NCBI RefSeq assembly: GCF_002953195.1
Contig: NZ_CP026377.1
Span: forward strand, 1,922,001-1,986,000
Length of the DNA: 64,000 bases
Reading direction: 5' to 3'
Source of the DNA: Mixta gaviniae
Lineage (GTDB): Bacteria; Pseudomonadota; Gammaproteobacteria; Enterobacterales; Enterobacteriaceae
In this document: positions 47,202 through 54,519 of the stretch, one piece after another
Position numbering within the stretch: the first letter of the stretch is position 1
Layout of the letters: each line of letters opens with the position of its first letter
Notes under the pieces: model-generated
Told to the model about the DNA's origin: nothing
Databases searched by the model: none
What the model saw: the letters and a program-made list of their open reading frames with translations, nothing else
Position numbers and translations under genes: made by a program

Positions 47202-47954
47202 ATGAACGGCAAATTCAGCAACAAAGTGGTTATCGTTACCGGCGGCACCAGCGGCATTGGTCTGGCAACGGCGAAAGCTTTTGCGCAGCAGGGGGCGGCG
47301 CTGTTTATTACTGGCCGACGTCAGCAGGCGCTGGACGCCGCCGTACGCGAGATCGGCGGGCAGGTGACCGGCGTGCGCGCCGATATGAGCCGGCTGGAGG
47401 ATATCGACCGCCTGTATGACGCGGTGCAGCAGCAGCACGGTCAGATCGACGTGGTGTTCGCTAACGCTGGCGGAGGAGAGTTCGCACCACTGGGCGCCAT
47501 CAGCGAGGCGCATTTCGACAGCGCCTTCAATACCAATGTGAAGGGCGTGCTGTTTACCGTGCAGAAAGCGCTGCCGCTGCTGCGCGATGGCGGCGCGGTA
47601 GTGCTGACCGCGTCCACCACCAGCATCTCCGGCACCCCCGCCTTCAGCGTCTACTCCGCCACCAAGGCTGCGGTGCGCAGCTTCGCCCGCAGCTGGATAC
47701 TCGATCTGAAGGAGCGTCATATCCGCGTTAATGTCGTCAGCCCCGGCGTTACTGAAACCGCCGGGCTGAATGAGCTGTTCGGCAGCGGCGAGCAGGCGGA
47801 GGCGGTGAAATCCTCCTTTATCAGCCAAATCCCGGCGGGGCGGGTGGGGCAGCCGCCGGAGATCGCCAGTGCGGTGCTGTTTCTGGCATCAGAAGAGGCG
47901 AGCTTTATTAATGGCGTTGAACTGTTTGTCGACGGTGGCATGACGCAGATTTAA
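47202..47954 (+). CDS. Short-chain dehydrogenase/reductase
   Basis: 250 residues, classical SDR: cofactor motif TGGTSGIGLA, NAG (FANAGGG), catalytic serine near TASTTSISG, YSATK active site and VVSPG. The end has GVELFVDGGMTQI. Acidic residues after the glycine motif are absent and an arginine pair (TGRRQQ) is present, so NADPH is the likelier cofactor. Likely target of the divergent LysR regulator. Confidence 0.9.
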   Translation: MNGKFSNKVVIVTGGTSGIGLATAKAFAQQGAALFITGRRQQALDAAVREIGGQVTGVRADMSRLEDIDRLYDAVQQQHGQIDVVFANAGGGEFAPLGAISEAHFDSAFNTNVKGVLFTVQKALPLLRDGGAVVLTASTTSISGTPAFSVYSATKAAVRSFARSWILDLKERHIRVNVVSPGVTETAGLNELFGSGEQAEAVKSSFISQIPAGRVGQPPEIASAVLFLASEEASFINGVELFVDGGMTQI

Positions 47955-48002
47955 GCAAGCAGAAACAGGCGCTAAACGGAAGCGGGTAAAAAGCACAACG
48001 AT

Positions 48003-48121
48003 ATGAACAGAGATTTATTTTAATCGCGGCGGCCGCTCTTTTATTATGTGCCGGTTTATTCGCCTGCGCGCCGCATCAGGGCACGCAGGCTATCTGCCGT
48101 TATGGATATGTCATTGCTTAA
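48003..48121 (+). pseudogene. Possible small lipoprotein, one-base frameshift
   Basis: ATG at 48003 gives MNRDLF and then a stop. One extra T in the TTTT run (48018-48021) would continue as LIAAAALLLCAGLFACAPHQ and end at 48121, i.e. a lipoprotein signal with cysteine in LFAC and a short mature tail of about 20 residues. No strong ribosome site is seen, so this is tentative, although the break has the same form as three others in the window. Confidence 0.3.
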
Positions 48122-48134
48122 AAGGATTTGAGGC

Positions 48135-48713
48135 ATGAACACTTTCACGCTGGCCGTTTTATTCCCGGCCCTGCTGACCAGCGGTGCGGCGCTGGCCGCA
48201 CATCACACTTTTTCTTTAGGCTATGCGCAGAGCGATGTAAAAAACGCTAAGCACATCGGCGGTTTGCACCTGCGTTATCGCTATGAGGGCGGTTTTCCGC
48301 TCAGCCCGATCGCCACCTTTAGCTGGCAGGAGGGGAGCAGCAGCAGCGCTGGCGGGGCGGATAAGCTCAACAGCCTGCTGGGCGTCAACACCACCCGCAG
48401 CGAGAGCGACATTAAGTATTACTCCCTGCTGGCGGGGCCAGCCTGGCGCATTAACCGGTGGGTCTCGTTTTATGCGCTTGCCGGGATTGCGCGTACTGAC
48501 TTTTCCGGTAGTACCCTGCTGGCGTTCAGCGGCAGCCGCGTGGAGCGATACCGGTTCTCCTCGCAAGAGAGCGCATTTGCCTGGGGCGCCGGCGTGGATA
48601 TCAATCCGCGCGACTATCTGACCTTTAATCTGGGCTATGAAGCCGCTGATGCAACGGCGGGCGACAGGCTTCGTATCAGCGGCGTGAATCTGGGCGTGGG
48701 TTATCGCTTTTAA
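48135..48713 (+). CDS. Ail/Lom-family outer-membrane beta-barrel protein
   Basis: 192 residues with a signal peptide (cleaved after ALAA). The mature part has the eight-strand pattern of Ail/OmpX proteins: an N-terminal HTFSLGYAQSDVKN, strands alternating with polar loops, and a C-terminal GVNLGVGYRF ending in phenylalanine for BAM recognition. Family members can contribute to adhesion and serum resistance. AAGGATTTGAGG precedes ATG. Confidence 0.88.
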   Translation: MNTFTLAVLFPALLTSGAALAAHHTFSLGYAQSDVKNAKHIGGLHLRYRYEGGFPLSPIATFSWQEGSSSSAGGADKLNSLLGVNTTRSESDIKYYSLLAGPAWRINRWVSFYALAGIARTDFSGSTLLAFSGSRVERYRFSSQESAFAWGAGVDINPRDYLTFNLGYEAADATAGDRLRISGVNLGVGYRF

Positions 48714-48910
48714 CTATCCTGCGATCCGGACTGTCAGGCCGCTGATGCAAAGGCGGGCAATTCTCTCCGTACCGGCGGCGGCCTTTTGTCTGGCACGCGC
48801 CGGGTTACGGCTATTTTACCGATTGGCTTTTCCGCTATTGCTGCGCAAAAAAACGGCAGTACAATAACCCGACGCGCTGTTATTCTCCTCCTCCCTGACT
48901 GCAGGCCTTC

Positions 48911-49696
48911 ATGATTTCAATAAAAACCCTTTGCGTGAGCTTTCTTTGCATCATTGTGCTTTCCCTTATCGCCAGCCTCGCGCAGGCGCGGCATCAGCGG
49001 GAAGCGAAGCAGCAGGAGGGCTGGTGGTCCGCCCGACGTGATTCCGCCGGCATGGCGCCCGATGCGCGCCAGTATGCCGGGCAGGCGATTGTGCAGGTTT
49101 ACGCCGCGCCAACCTGGGGCTGGAAAGGAGCGGTGGCGGTGCATCCCTGGATCATTTTTAAACGCGCCGGCGAAACGGACTATACCCGTTACGAGGTGAT
49201 TAGCTGGGGTGAGGGCGTGAAAGTGCGGCGCAATCGCAACGCGCCGGATGGTTACTGGTACGGCGCGAAGCCGCGTCTGCTGGTGGAGCATCGCGGCGCC
49301 GGGGCGGAAGCGATGATCCCGCAGATTGAAGCGGCGATCGCCTCCTATCCGTGGCCGGATACCTACCGCGCCTGGCCTGGCCCCAACAGCAATACCTTTA
49401 TCGCGCATATCGGGCGCGAGGTGCCGGCGCTGAAGCTGGATATGCCCGCTAACGCGGTGGGTAAAGACTTTCGTTCGCTGCTGAATCCGGTTGGCCTGCC
49501 GCCTTCGGGGCGCGGCGTACAGGTTTCGGTGTTGGGCGTCGCCGGCGTGACGTTGGGGGCAGAAGAGGGGTTTGAACTCAACGTGCTGGGGCTGAACCTG
49601 GGGCTGGATTTTACGCCGCTGCGCTTACGGCTGCCATTTATCGGCGGGCTGGGACGCGATAATCTGCAGAAAAACGCGCCGGCCAGCCCGGAGTAA
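48911..49696 (+). CDS. DUF3750 domain-containing protein
   Basis: 261 residues. An N-terminal membrane anchor or uncleaved signal (LCVSFLCIIVLSLIASLAQA) is followed by the DUF3750 domain: VQVYAAPTWGWKGAVAVHPW, YEVISWGEGVKVRRN, YWYGAKPRLL and WPGPNSNTFIAHIGR. Role unknown; likely periplasmic, facing outward from the inner membrane. It is followed by a terminator. Confidence 0.8.
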   Translation: MISIKTLCVSFLCIIVLSLIASLAQARHQREAKQQEGWWSARRDSAGMAPDARQYAGQAIVQVYAAPTWGWKGAVAVHPWIIFKRAGETDYTRYEVISWGEGVKVRRNRNAPDGYWYGAKPRLLVEHRGAGAEAMIPQIEAAIASYPWPDTYRAWPGPNSNTFIAHIGREVPALKLDMPANAVGKDFRSLLNPVGLPPSGRGVQVSVLGVAGVTLGAEEGFELNVLGLNLGLDFTPLRLRLPFIGGLGRDNLQKNAPASPE

Positions 49697-49722
49697 TGGC
49701 GCAGCTTCAGGCGAGGCGATAA

Positions 49723-49749
49723 AAAAATCCACGCGTCTGCGTGGATTTT
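49723..49749. terminator. Rho-independent terminator
   Basis: Stem AAAAATCCACGC / GCGTGGATTTT with three-base loop, after the DUF3750 gene. Confidence 0.85.
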
Positions 49750-49909
49750 ACGGCGGTAGCGTTTTTATGACATCAGGCCTTCATAAAGCCGCCGAGACCC
49801 GTCAGGCATAATGCCTCTGCTGCTGCGCAGAGCGGCGATGCGATGTGGCTATACCGGCCGATCTGGTATTGCGGGGAGGTGGCTCTTATGCCCGACAGAA
49901 CAACAGAGG

Positions 49910-50155
49910 CTACTCATTGCCCCATCGATTGAGGAACTCAGCAATCTCATCGATGCGCTGCGGACTGATTCCGGCTTCGTCGGCCATCTCCTGCTGCGCC
50001 TGTTCGCTGATTTCCTCATTGTTCATTAAACGTGTGATCAGCAGCTGAAAATAGCGCGCCAGCGGCTCCCGCTCTGTTTCAGAGACCGGTTGCTCGGACT
50101 CGGTCGTATACTCATCCACGATATCATAATATTTCAGCGGTACTTCATTGCTCAT
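49910..50155 (-). CDS. ymjA: YmjA family protein (DUF2543)
   Basis: 81 residues, acidic and helical, nearly colinear with E. coli Ymj[32 protein letters not shown] and [13 protein letters not shown]. Function unknown. GGAGACGAG lies upstream of the ATG. It marks the left border of the accessory region to its right. Confidence 0.9.
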   Translation of the reverse strand: MSNEVPLKYYDIVDEYTTESEQPVSETEREPLARYFQLLITRLMNNEEISEQAQQEMADEAGISPQRIDEIAEFLNRWGNE

Positions 50156-50316
50156 AACTCGTCTCCAGGGGGATGCCTGCGTCAGTTGCGGACGGCGTCG
50201 TCAGTCTGGCCGCAAAGGCGTTATCACTATTCTTCCATGAACGGGCCAAACATAAAATCTTAATGAACCGCGCTGCAGAACTTTTTATGCCGGGGCGGTC
50301 CGTTCTGCTTCAAAAA

Positions 50317-50796
50317 TTAGCGGCTCCCGTTGACGCGTGCAGGGGCGGGGCTGGCGCTGATTTTGAGGTAATGCTTCAACGCCAGGGGGCGCGAAACGCC
50401 ACGCGGATCCCCTGTGAACGGAAGCTTTATAAAGGGTGTCGAAGGTATTTCAATCCTCCATGTGGTATCGCCGATAAAGCTGAACTCAACTGCATTTGGC
50501 AGTATGTGCAGGTCAGAAAACGATCCTGTCAGGTATGCGCCACCCAGCGTTAGTATCTCTTTCACACCCTCATCCAGATCGAGCAGCGCTATTTTGAGCG
50601 CTTCTTCATAGGGAGCGTCATCAGTAAGAAATAACAGCAGCCGTTTATCGTCCACCTGAACAGCCGCTTCTACCACCTGTACAGGAACCATGATGCCCGT
50701 ACCTTTTTCAGCGATGAGGACTTCATATTTCCCCATGGCTGTCGGCGTTGGTTCTTCCCTGAGTTGAAGTGTAACGTTGTCTGGCAGCTTAAACAT
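50317..50796 (-). CDS. Hypothetical protein of the accessory region
   Basis: 159 residues starting at an ATG eight bases after AGGGA. Soluble; predicted mostly beta in the first 130 residues (KYEVLIAEKGTGIMVPVQVV, RLLLFLTDDAPYEEALKIAL). No family recognised. It lies downstream of a decayed stretch and of a membrane protein on the same strand, in a neighbourhood with a T6SS-type Rhs module 7 kb away. An immunity or accessory role for a lost effector is conceivable but unsupported. Confidence 0.55.
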   Translation of the reverse strand: MFKLPDNVTLQLREEPTPTAMGKYEVLIAEKGTGIMVPVQVVEAAVQVDDKRLLLFLTDDAPYEEALKIALLDLDEGVKEILTLGGAYLTGSFSDLHILPNAVEFSFIGDTTWRIEIPSTPFIKLPFTGDPRGVSRPLALKHYLKISASPAPARVNGSR

Positions 50797-51065
50797 AGTT
50801 AGTCCCTGAACCCGCTGATTTCCCATGCGGCAATCGCACCGCCAACAAAAGCACCAATAAACACGCATACCGTGGCGCCCGAGGCGCATATCAATCTTGC
50901 TAACGTTCCTCAGCCCCAGGCGCCTGCAATTCCAGCGCGACTGAAGAGGGGTTACCGTTGGGCCTCGGGAACGCTCTTCTCAGCCTCATAACGCTGATAA
51001 GACTACCGCCGGTAAAAGGAGTACCAATCCGCCTCCGGCATCATACAGGTCCTTCCCCGCGCTGT
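50797..51065 (-). pseudogene. Decayed coding remnant
   Basis: On the minus strand short, frame-disrupted pieces read DLYDAGGGLVLLLPAVVLSAL (then stop) and, further on, TVCVFIGAFVGGAIAAWEIS followed by GFRD and a stop. The second is a hydrophobic glycine-zipper segment like those in small membrane proteins or in the N-terminal regions of PAAR effectors. No complete gene can be restored by eye. It separates two intact minus-strand genes. Confidence 0.4.
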
Positions 51066-51746
51066 TCATTTCCGGATCGCATTACCGCAGTAAAGATTCT
51101 GCTCACCTCTCTCAAACAGATCTCTGCGCTTCCAGGCGGCCTGATAGCCTCTGGCAAACCTGAAAGCGGGAAGAGACCGGAACAAAAGGGTATAAAGGAG
51201 TACCAAAGATACCATTACCCCAATAATGCTGACCAGGACTGATACCGCCTGTAGCGTCAGTAAGAAATGGTGCTGCTGCGCCAGATAAAGAGGCAGGTTA
51301 CCGATCGACTCAGGGAATAGGCTGGCAACAAATATCATCATAAACAGGCTAATAAAAAACAAGATGAAACAGAGGAGACGAGCGCCTTTCTGCAATCTGA
51401 CTTCGCCATCCTCTTTACAGATAAAAAGACCCGGCAATGATAAAAATACGGAGAGATCTTTGTCGTTGGCGCGGATATTGTTTTTATACGTATAGTAAAA
51501 CAGATTTTTCATAAACTGCGGACTGTATTTGATCCCATACGCCTGCATCTGGCTTTGAATTGCATAATCATCAAGAAATTCGCCGCTACGCTTATACAAC
51601 AGGGAAAATAGCCGGGCTCTATCGGCAGCAGATAACCGACTAAAAATGGTGAAAAGCTGGAATTTAGGGAGATAGTTAAGCAGATAAGTGAGTAAAGCTA
51701 CGCATACAGCACTAATTATCTTTACTGTGGAATCGGATAACGTCAT
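51066..51746 (-). CDS. Hypothetical membrane protein
   Basis: 226 residues; the start at 51746 has AAAGGAG seven bases upstream. An N-terminal hydrophobic helix (ISAVCVALLTYLLNYL) and two central ones (LLCFILFFISLFMMIFVASLF and LQAVSVLVSIIGVMVSLVLLYTLLF) surround a cytoplasmic charged domain. No family recognised. Lower GC than the core genome. It is the first intact gene of the minus-strand accessory set. Confidence 0.6.
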   Translation of the reverse strand: MTLSDSTVKIISAVCVALLTYLLNYLPKFQLFTIFSRLSAADRARLFSLLYKRSGEFLDDYAIQSQMQAYGIKYSPQFMKNLFYYTYKNNIRANDKDLSVFLSLPGLFICKEDGEVRLQKGARLLCFILFFISLFMMIFVASLFPESIGNLPLYLAQQHHFLLTLQAVSVLVSIIGVMVSLVLLYTLLFRSLPAFRFARGYQAAWKRRDLFERGEQNLYCGNAIRK

Positions 51747-51877
51747 TACTTTCTCCTTTATCATTTATCAGGTCGTTCGTTCAATGGTGATGACTGGGGC
51801 GCTGGAGAAACCGGTACTCTGTTTCCTTGCGTTGAGAGAGTCGAGTCCAGGCTCGTGGCGTAGATTTGTCATCACAG

Positions 51878-52177
51878 TCAGAAAAGTGTGTTTAAAACCA
51901 CGTAAACAGGGCGGGAATCTGCATTATTTGTGACAGGCGCAACCCGAAGGTGAACCCCATCGCTATTAATAGTGTAACGCGAAGGGCACGCATATTTCAT
52001 ATTGGTAATCGGTAAGTCGTAGGTTTGGTCATCACCGGAAAACAGTTCAGGCCTGGCGTAAACGCGAACGCTATCTTCAAGCGTGGTAAGCTTGTCGGCT
52101 GTCATAAACAACGGTAACGGGCAGCTGACTTTTGTCTCTTTTGTGGGAAGGCCGAATGCGCTCTTTATTCCACGCAA
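51878..52177 (-). CDS. Hypothetical protein, possibly truncated
   Basis: 99 residues from a TTG at 52177 with no convincing ribosome site, so the true N-terminus may be missing. There is no signal peptide in this frame, but the composition (VSCPLPLF and YACPSRYT cysteines, beta-rich) suggests an exported protein with a disulfide. No family recognised. Confidence 0.4.
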   Translation of the reverse strand: MRGIKSAFGLPTKETKVSCPLPLFMTADKLTTLEDSVRVYARPELFSGDDQTYDLPITNMKYACPSRYTINSDGVHLRVAPVTNNADSRPVYVVLNTLF

Positions 52178-52894
52178 TTAGCTGTATATAAAACGCTGAA
52201 TGCGTGCCCGGTCCCTGAACATAAGAGTGTGTGAAGAAAGCATTTTTATCGGGAGATAATTAAGGGGGATGGCGTGATGGTATATGCAGGTTTCAAGAGC
52301 AAAGATTTGTTCGCCTTTTGCGTCAGATATTTTGAACTGATAGTGAGTCTGATAAACACCGATATAGGCTGGATACGCATACGTCTACAGGACACATCCA
52401 CTCAGCGTAGCAGCAATCGCACACTTATGAACGCACCCGAACAACATTTTAGCAGCACAGTGTTTATCCCTATTATATGAAACGTATTCAGGTTAGTGCG
52501 GCCCCGTGATGGTTCACAGGGTGGCACTCGTTTGAACCATAAAGCTCCGGTATTGCGCTTGCCGCATAGCGAATGTTCTGACCTAGCCTTCTTTACTGGA
52601 AACAGACCGCCATAGAGCGGTTCATCTCCGCTTAGCGATTAATCTGGCAAGAAGCCTGACGCAATAGCTGCTTCTGCACCAGGCGCAGCGGGTAGCCCCG
52701 GAAATTAGAGGTATTCAGCAAAGATGCTTTCTTATGATTGTAAGAGATAAATGAGGAGGTAGTGCAGCAAGAAATTTCTAATGCATTATTTTACGAGGAT
52801 CATATTTTTTTAAGTGAAAAAACAGAGGCGCACTTTATCGCTTTCGCTAAAGGGATTAAGATTAATCTTTATTACTGCATAATGGACATGGGGT
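52178..52894. other. 717-base region upstream of the TIR operon, no intact gene
   Basis: Frames here are short and without homology. The frame 52274-52480 has a GGGGGAT site but an unstructured product. From 52762 a GTG frame behind a strong GAGGAGG reads MQQEISNALFYEDHIFLSEK and overlaps the start of the SLOG gene in another frame; it could be a leader peptide or a remnant. The left part (52500-52690) looks like decayed coding DNA. The promoter of the TIR operon should be in the AT-rich stretch 52700-52890. Confidence 0.45.
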
Positions 52895-53488
52895 ATGGCA
52901 TCAGGAAGCGTATGCATTTGGGGAGTTACCGGCCATCGGCGTATCCCGTCACCTACCTCACTGCTAAAGGAGATGTTAGAGCAGGGCGAGGCGCTGCTGA
53001 AGACGCGACAACAGATAATCGGCCTGACGCCGCTGGCAGAAGGCGCGGATCGCATTTTTGCCGAAGCGCTTAATCAGCTCGCTATTCCTTATCAGGTTCC
53101 TCTGCCTCTGGCGCAGCAAAATTATGAAAAAGATTTCCCCGCCACCCTTGATGAGTTTCATCGACTGCTGAACCGCGCCGAACGTATTTTTACTCTGCCG
53201 GTTTGCCCATGGCTAACGGAAAGAGAGGTGGCAGTGCCGGGCGAGGCGCGCAATATGCAATATTTAAGCGTCGGCGCTTATCTGGCCAATCAGTGCGATG
53301 TACTTTTTTCTGCCTGGGATGGCCAGCCTGCTCGCGGTTTGGGCGGCACCGCACACATAACCGCGCTTTTCCAGAATTTCTCATTATTAAAAGCTCAGGT
53401 AACGCCTGAACAGTATCGTTACTTTACACGCTTAGGCCAGCGTACCGACGCAATTAACCGGACGCTTATTCGACTTCACATGGAATAA
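52895..53488 (+). CDS. SLOG-domain nucleotide-sensor-like protein
   Basis: 197 residues with the SMF/DprA-LOG-like (SLOG) Rossmannoid pattern: an N-terminal strand and glycine loop (CIWGVTGHRRI), strand two and the EGADR motif (IIGLTPLAEGADRIFAEAL), PYQVPLPLAQQNYEKDF, and a C-terminal strand-helix with DVLFSAWDGQPARGLGGTAH, the ligand-phosphate loop of these folds. SLOG domains are proposed to sense or process nucleotide-derived signals in bacterial conflict systems. First gene of a three-gene operon, ending four bases before the next ATG. The family call is by motif, not by a search. Confidence 0.72.
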   Translation: MASGSVCIWGVTGHRRIPSPTSLLKEMLEQGEALLKTRQQIIGLTPLAEGADRIFAEALNQLAIPYQVPLPLAQQNYEKDFPATLDEFHRLLNRAERIFTLPVCPWLTEREVAVPGEARNMQYLSVGAYLANQCDVLFSAWDGQPARGLGGTAHITALFQNFSLLKAQVTPEQYRYFTRLGQRTDAINRTLIRLHME

Positions 53489-53492
53489 CGGC

Positions 53493-54461
53493 ATGAACTT
53501 ATTAAATTCAGCGCTAAAGCGAGTTTTTGCGCTGCATACGCACTATGTCAAAAAGCAGTCAAAGAAACATCGCCATAGCGAGCCTTGCGAAGCGCCCGTA
53601 CTAATTTCTGAACAGTGGCAGAGTCTGACATGGCATGAGGAACGGGCGGGGCACTTCAGTAGTCTGTTTCGTGGCGGCGTGCTGATGAGCTATCTGCTGG
53701 GTTTTCTGGCGGTGGTATTTGCCGTTATTCCTGTTTCCGGATTGATTTCCGAAGCAGGGCTGCATCATTACGGCTTTATTTTTGTGCTGTTGGAACTGGC
53801 AGCGATTACCATTATTATTGCCATCTACCTCTCCGGCATGGAGGGGAAAAGTGAGCGTCAGGGGCAATTCCTGTTTCAGAACTGGAAAGGGAACTGGCAG
53901 CGTCATCGTACTATCTGTGAGATCCTACGGTATCAGGACGCCATTGCCTGGATCCGACCGGATGAGGTGATCAAAAAATATAATATCCCGGTTAGCGTCC
54001 TTACGCTGACGCCGATCGCAGCGCAAGATATCTATGCGCAGCTGGAAACCCAGGTGGATAAGCAGGTTGAATATAATCACAACCGCGCCGTTGAAAATCA
54101 TTTTATTCAGCATCGTCTGCATCAGGTAGCGAAATACAGTTTCGTGCTGACGCTGATTTGCTGCCTGGCGCACTTTTTTGTCCATTCAGCGCTGCTCTCC
54201 GCTCTCTCCGCCATTTTACCTGCCCTTGGCTCCTGTTGCCACGGTATCGCTTCCACGGCGGAGTATGAGAAAATTGGTCAGCAATGCCAGCAGACCGGAC
54301 AACAGCTGACTGATTTCAAAAAACATTTTCAGACCAATCGAGAGTCGCTGCTGGTAGATGACAGCGCGCTACGTCAGCAGGTCAGACGCTTCCTCGATAT
54401 CGTACTGGACGATCGTGATAAGTGGTACATCTTCACCAGCTCCAGCAAATTACCGCTCTGA
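53493..54461 (+). CDS. Multi-pass membrane protein, SLATT-like (DUF4231-like) effector candidate
   Basis: 322 residues. Two close pairs of membrane helices: about 61-84 (GGVLMSYLLGFLAVVFAVIP) with 93-114 (FIFVLLELAAITIIIAIYLS), and about 216-250 (FVLTLICCLAHFFVHSALLS...). A charged segment with HRTICEILRYQ follows the first pair, like the R-x-x-AE-x-LR helix of SLATT proteins. SLATT (SMODS- and SLOG-associating 2TM effector) proteins are predicted pore formers that kill or arrest the cell when their sensor partner fires. The operon position between SLOG and TIR genes fits. The duplicated pair is unusual. Confidence 0.6.
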   Translation: MNLLNSALKRVFALHTHYVKKQSKKHRHSEPCEAPVLISEQWQSLTWHEERAGHFSSLFRGGVLMSYLLGFLAVVFAVIPVSGLISEAGLHHYGFIFVLLELAAITIIIAIYLSGMEGKSERQGQFLFQNWKGNWQRHRTICEILRYQDAIAWIRPDEVIKKYNIPVSVLTLTPIAAQDIYAQLETQVDKQVEYNHNRAVENHFIQHRLHQVAKYSFVLTLICCLAHFFVHSALLSALSAILPALGSCCHGIASTAEYEKIGQQCQQTGQQLTDFKKHFQTNRESLLVDDSALRQQVRRFLDIVLDDRDKWYIFTSSSKLPL

Positions 54462-54519
54462 TCACCTGAAAGCGCCTGTGAAAGCAGGCGCCCGTTTCCC
54501 TTTAATGAAAGAGACTGAC

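Noticed and set aside
52274..52480. 68-codon frame upstream of the TIR operon
   Set aside because: A purine-rich stretch precedes it, but the product has no recognisable features and sits in a region that otherwise looks decayed.
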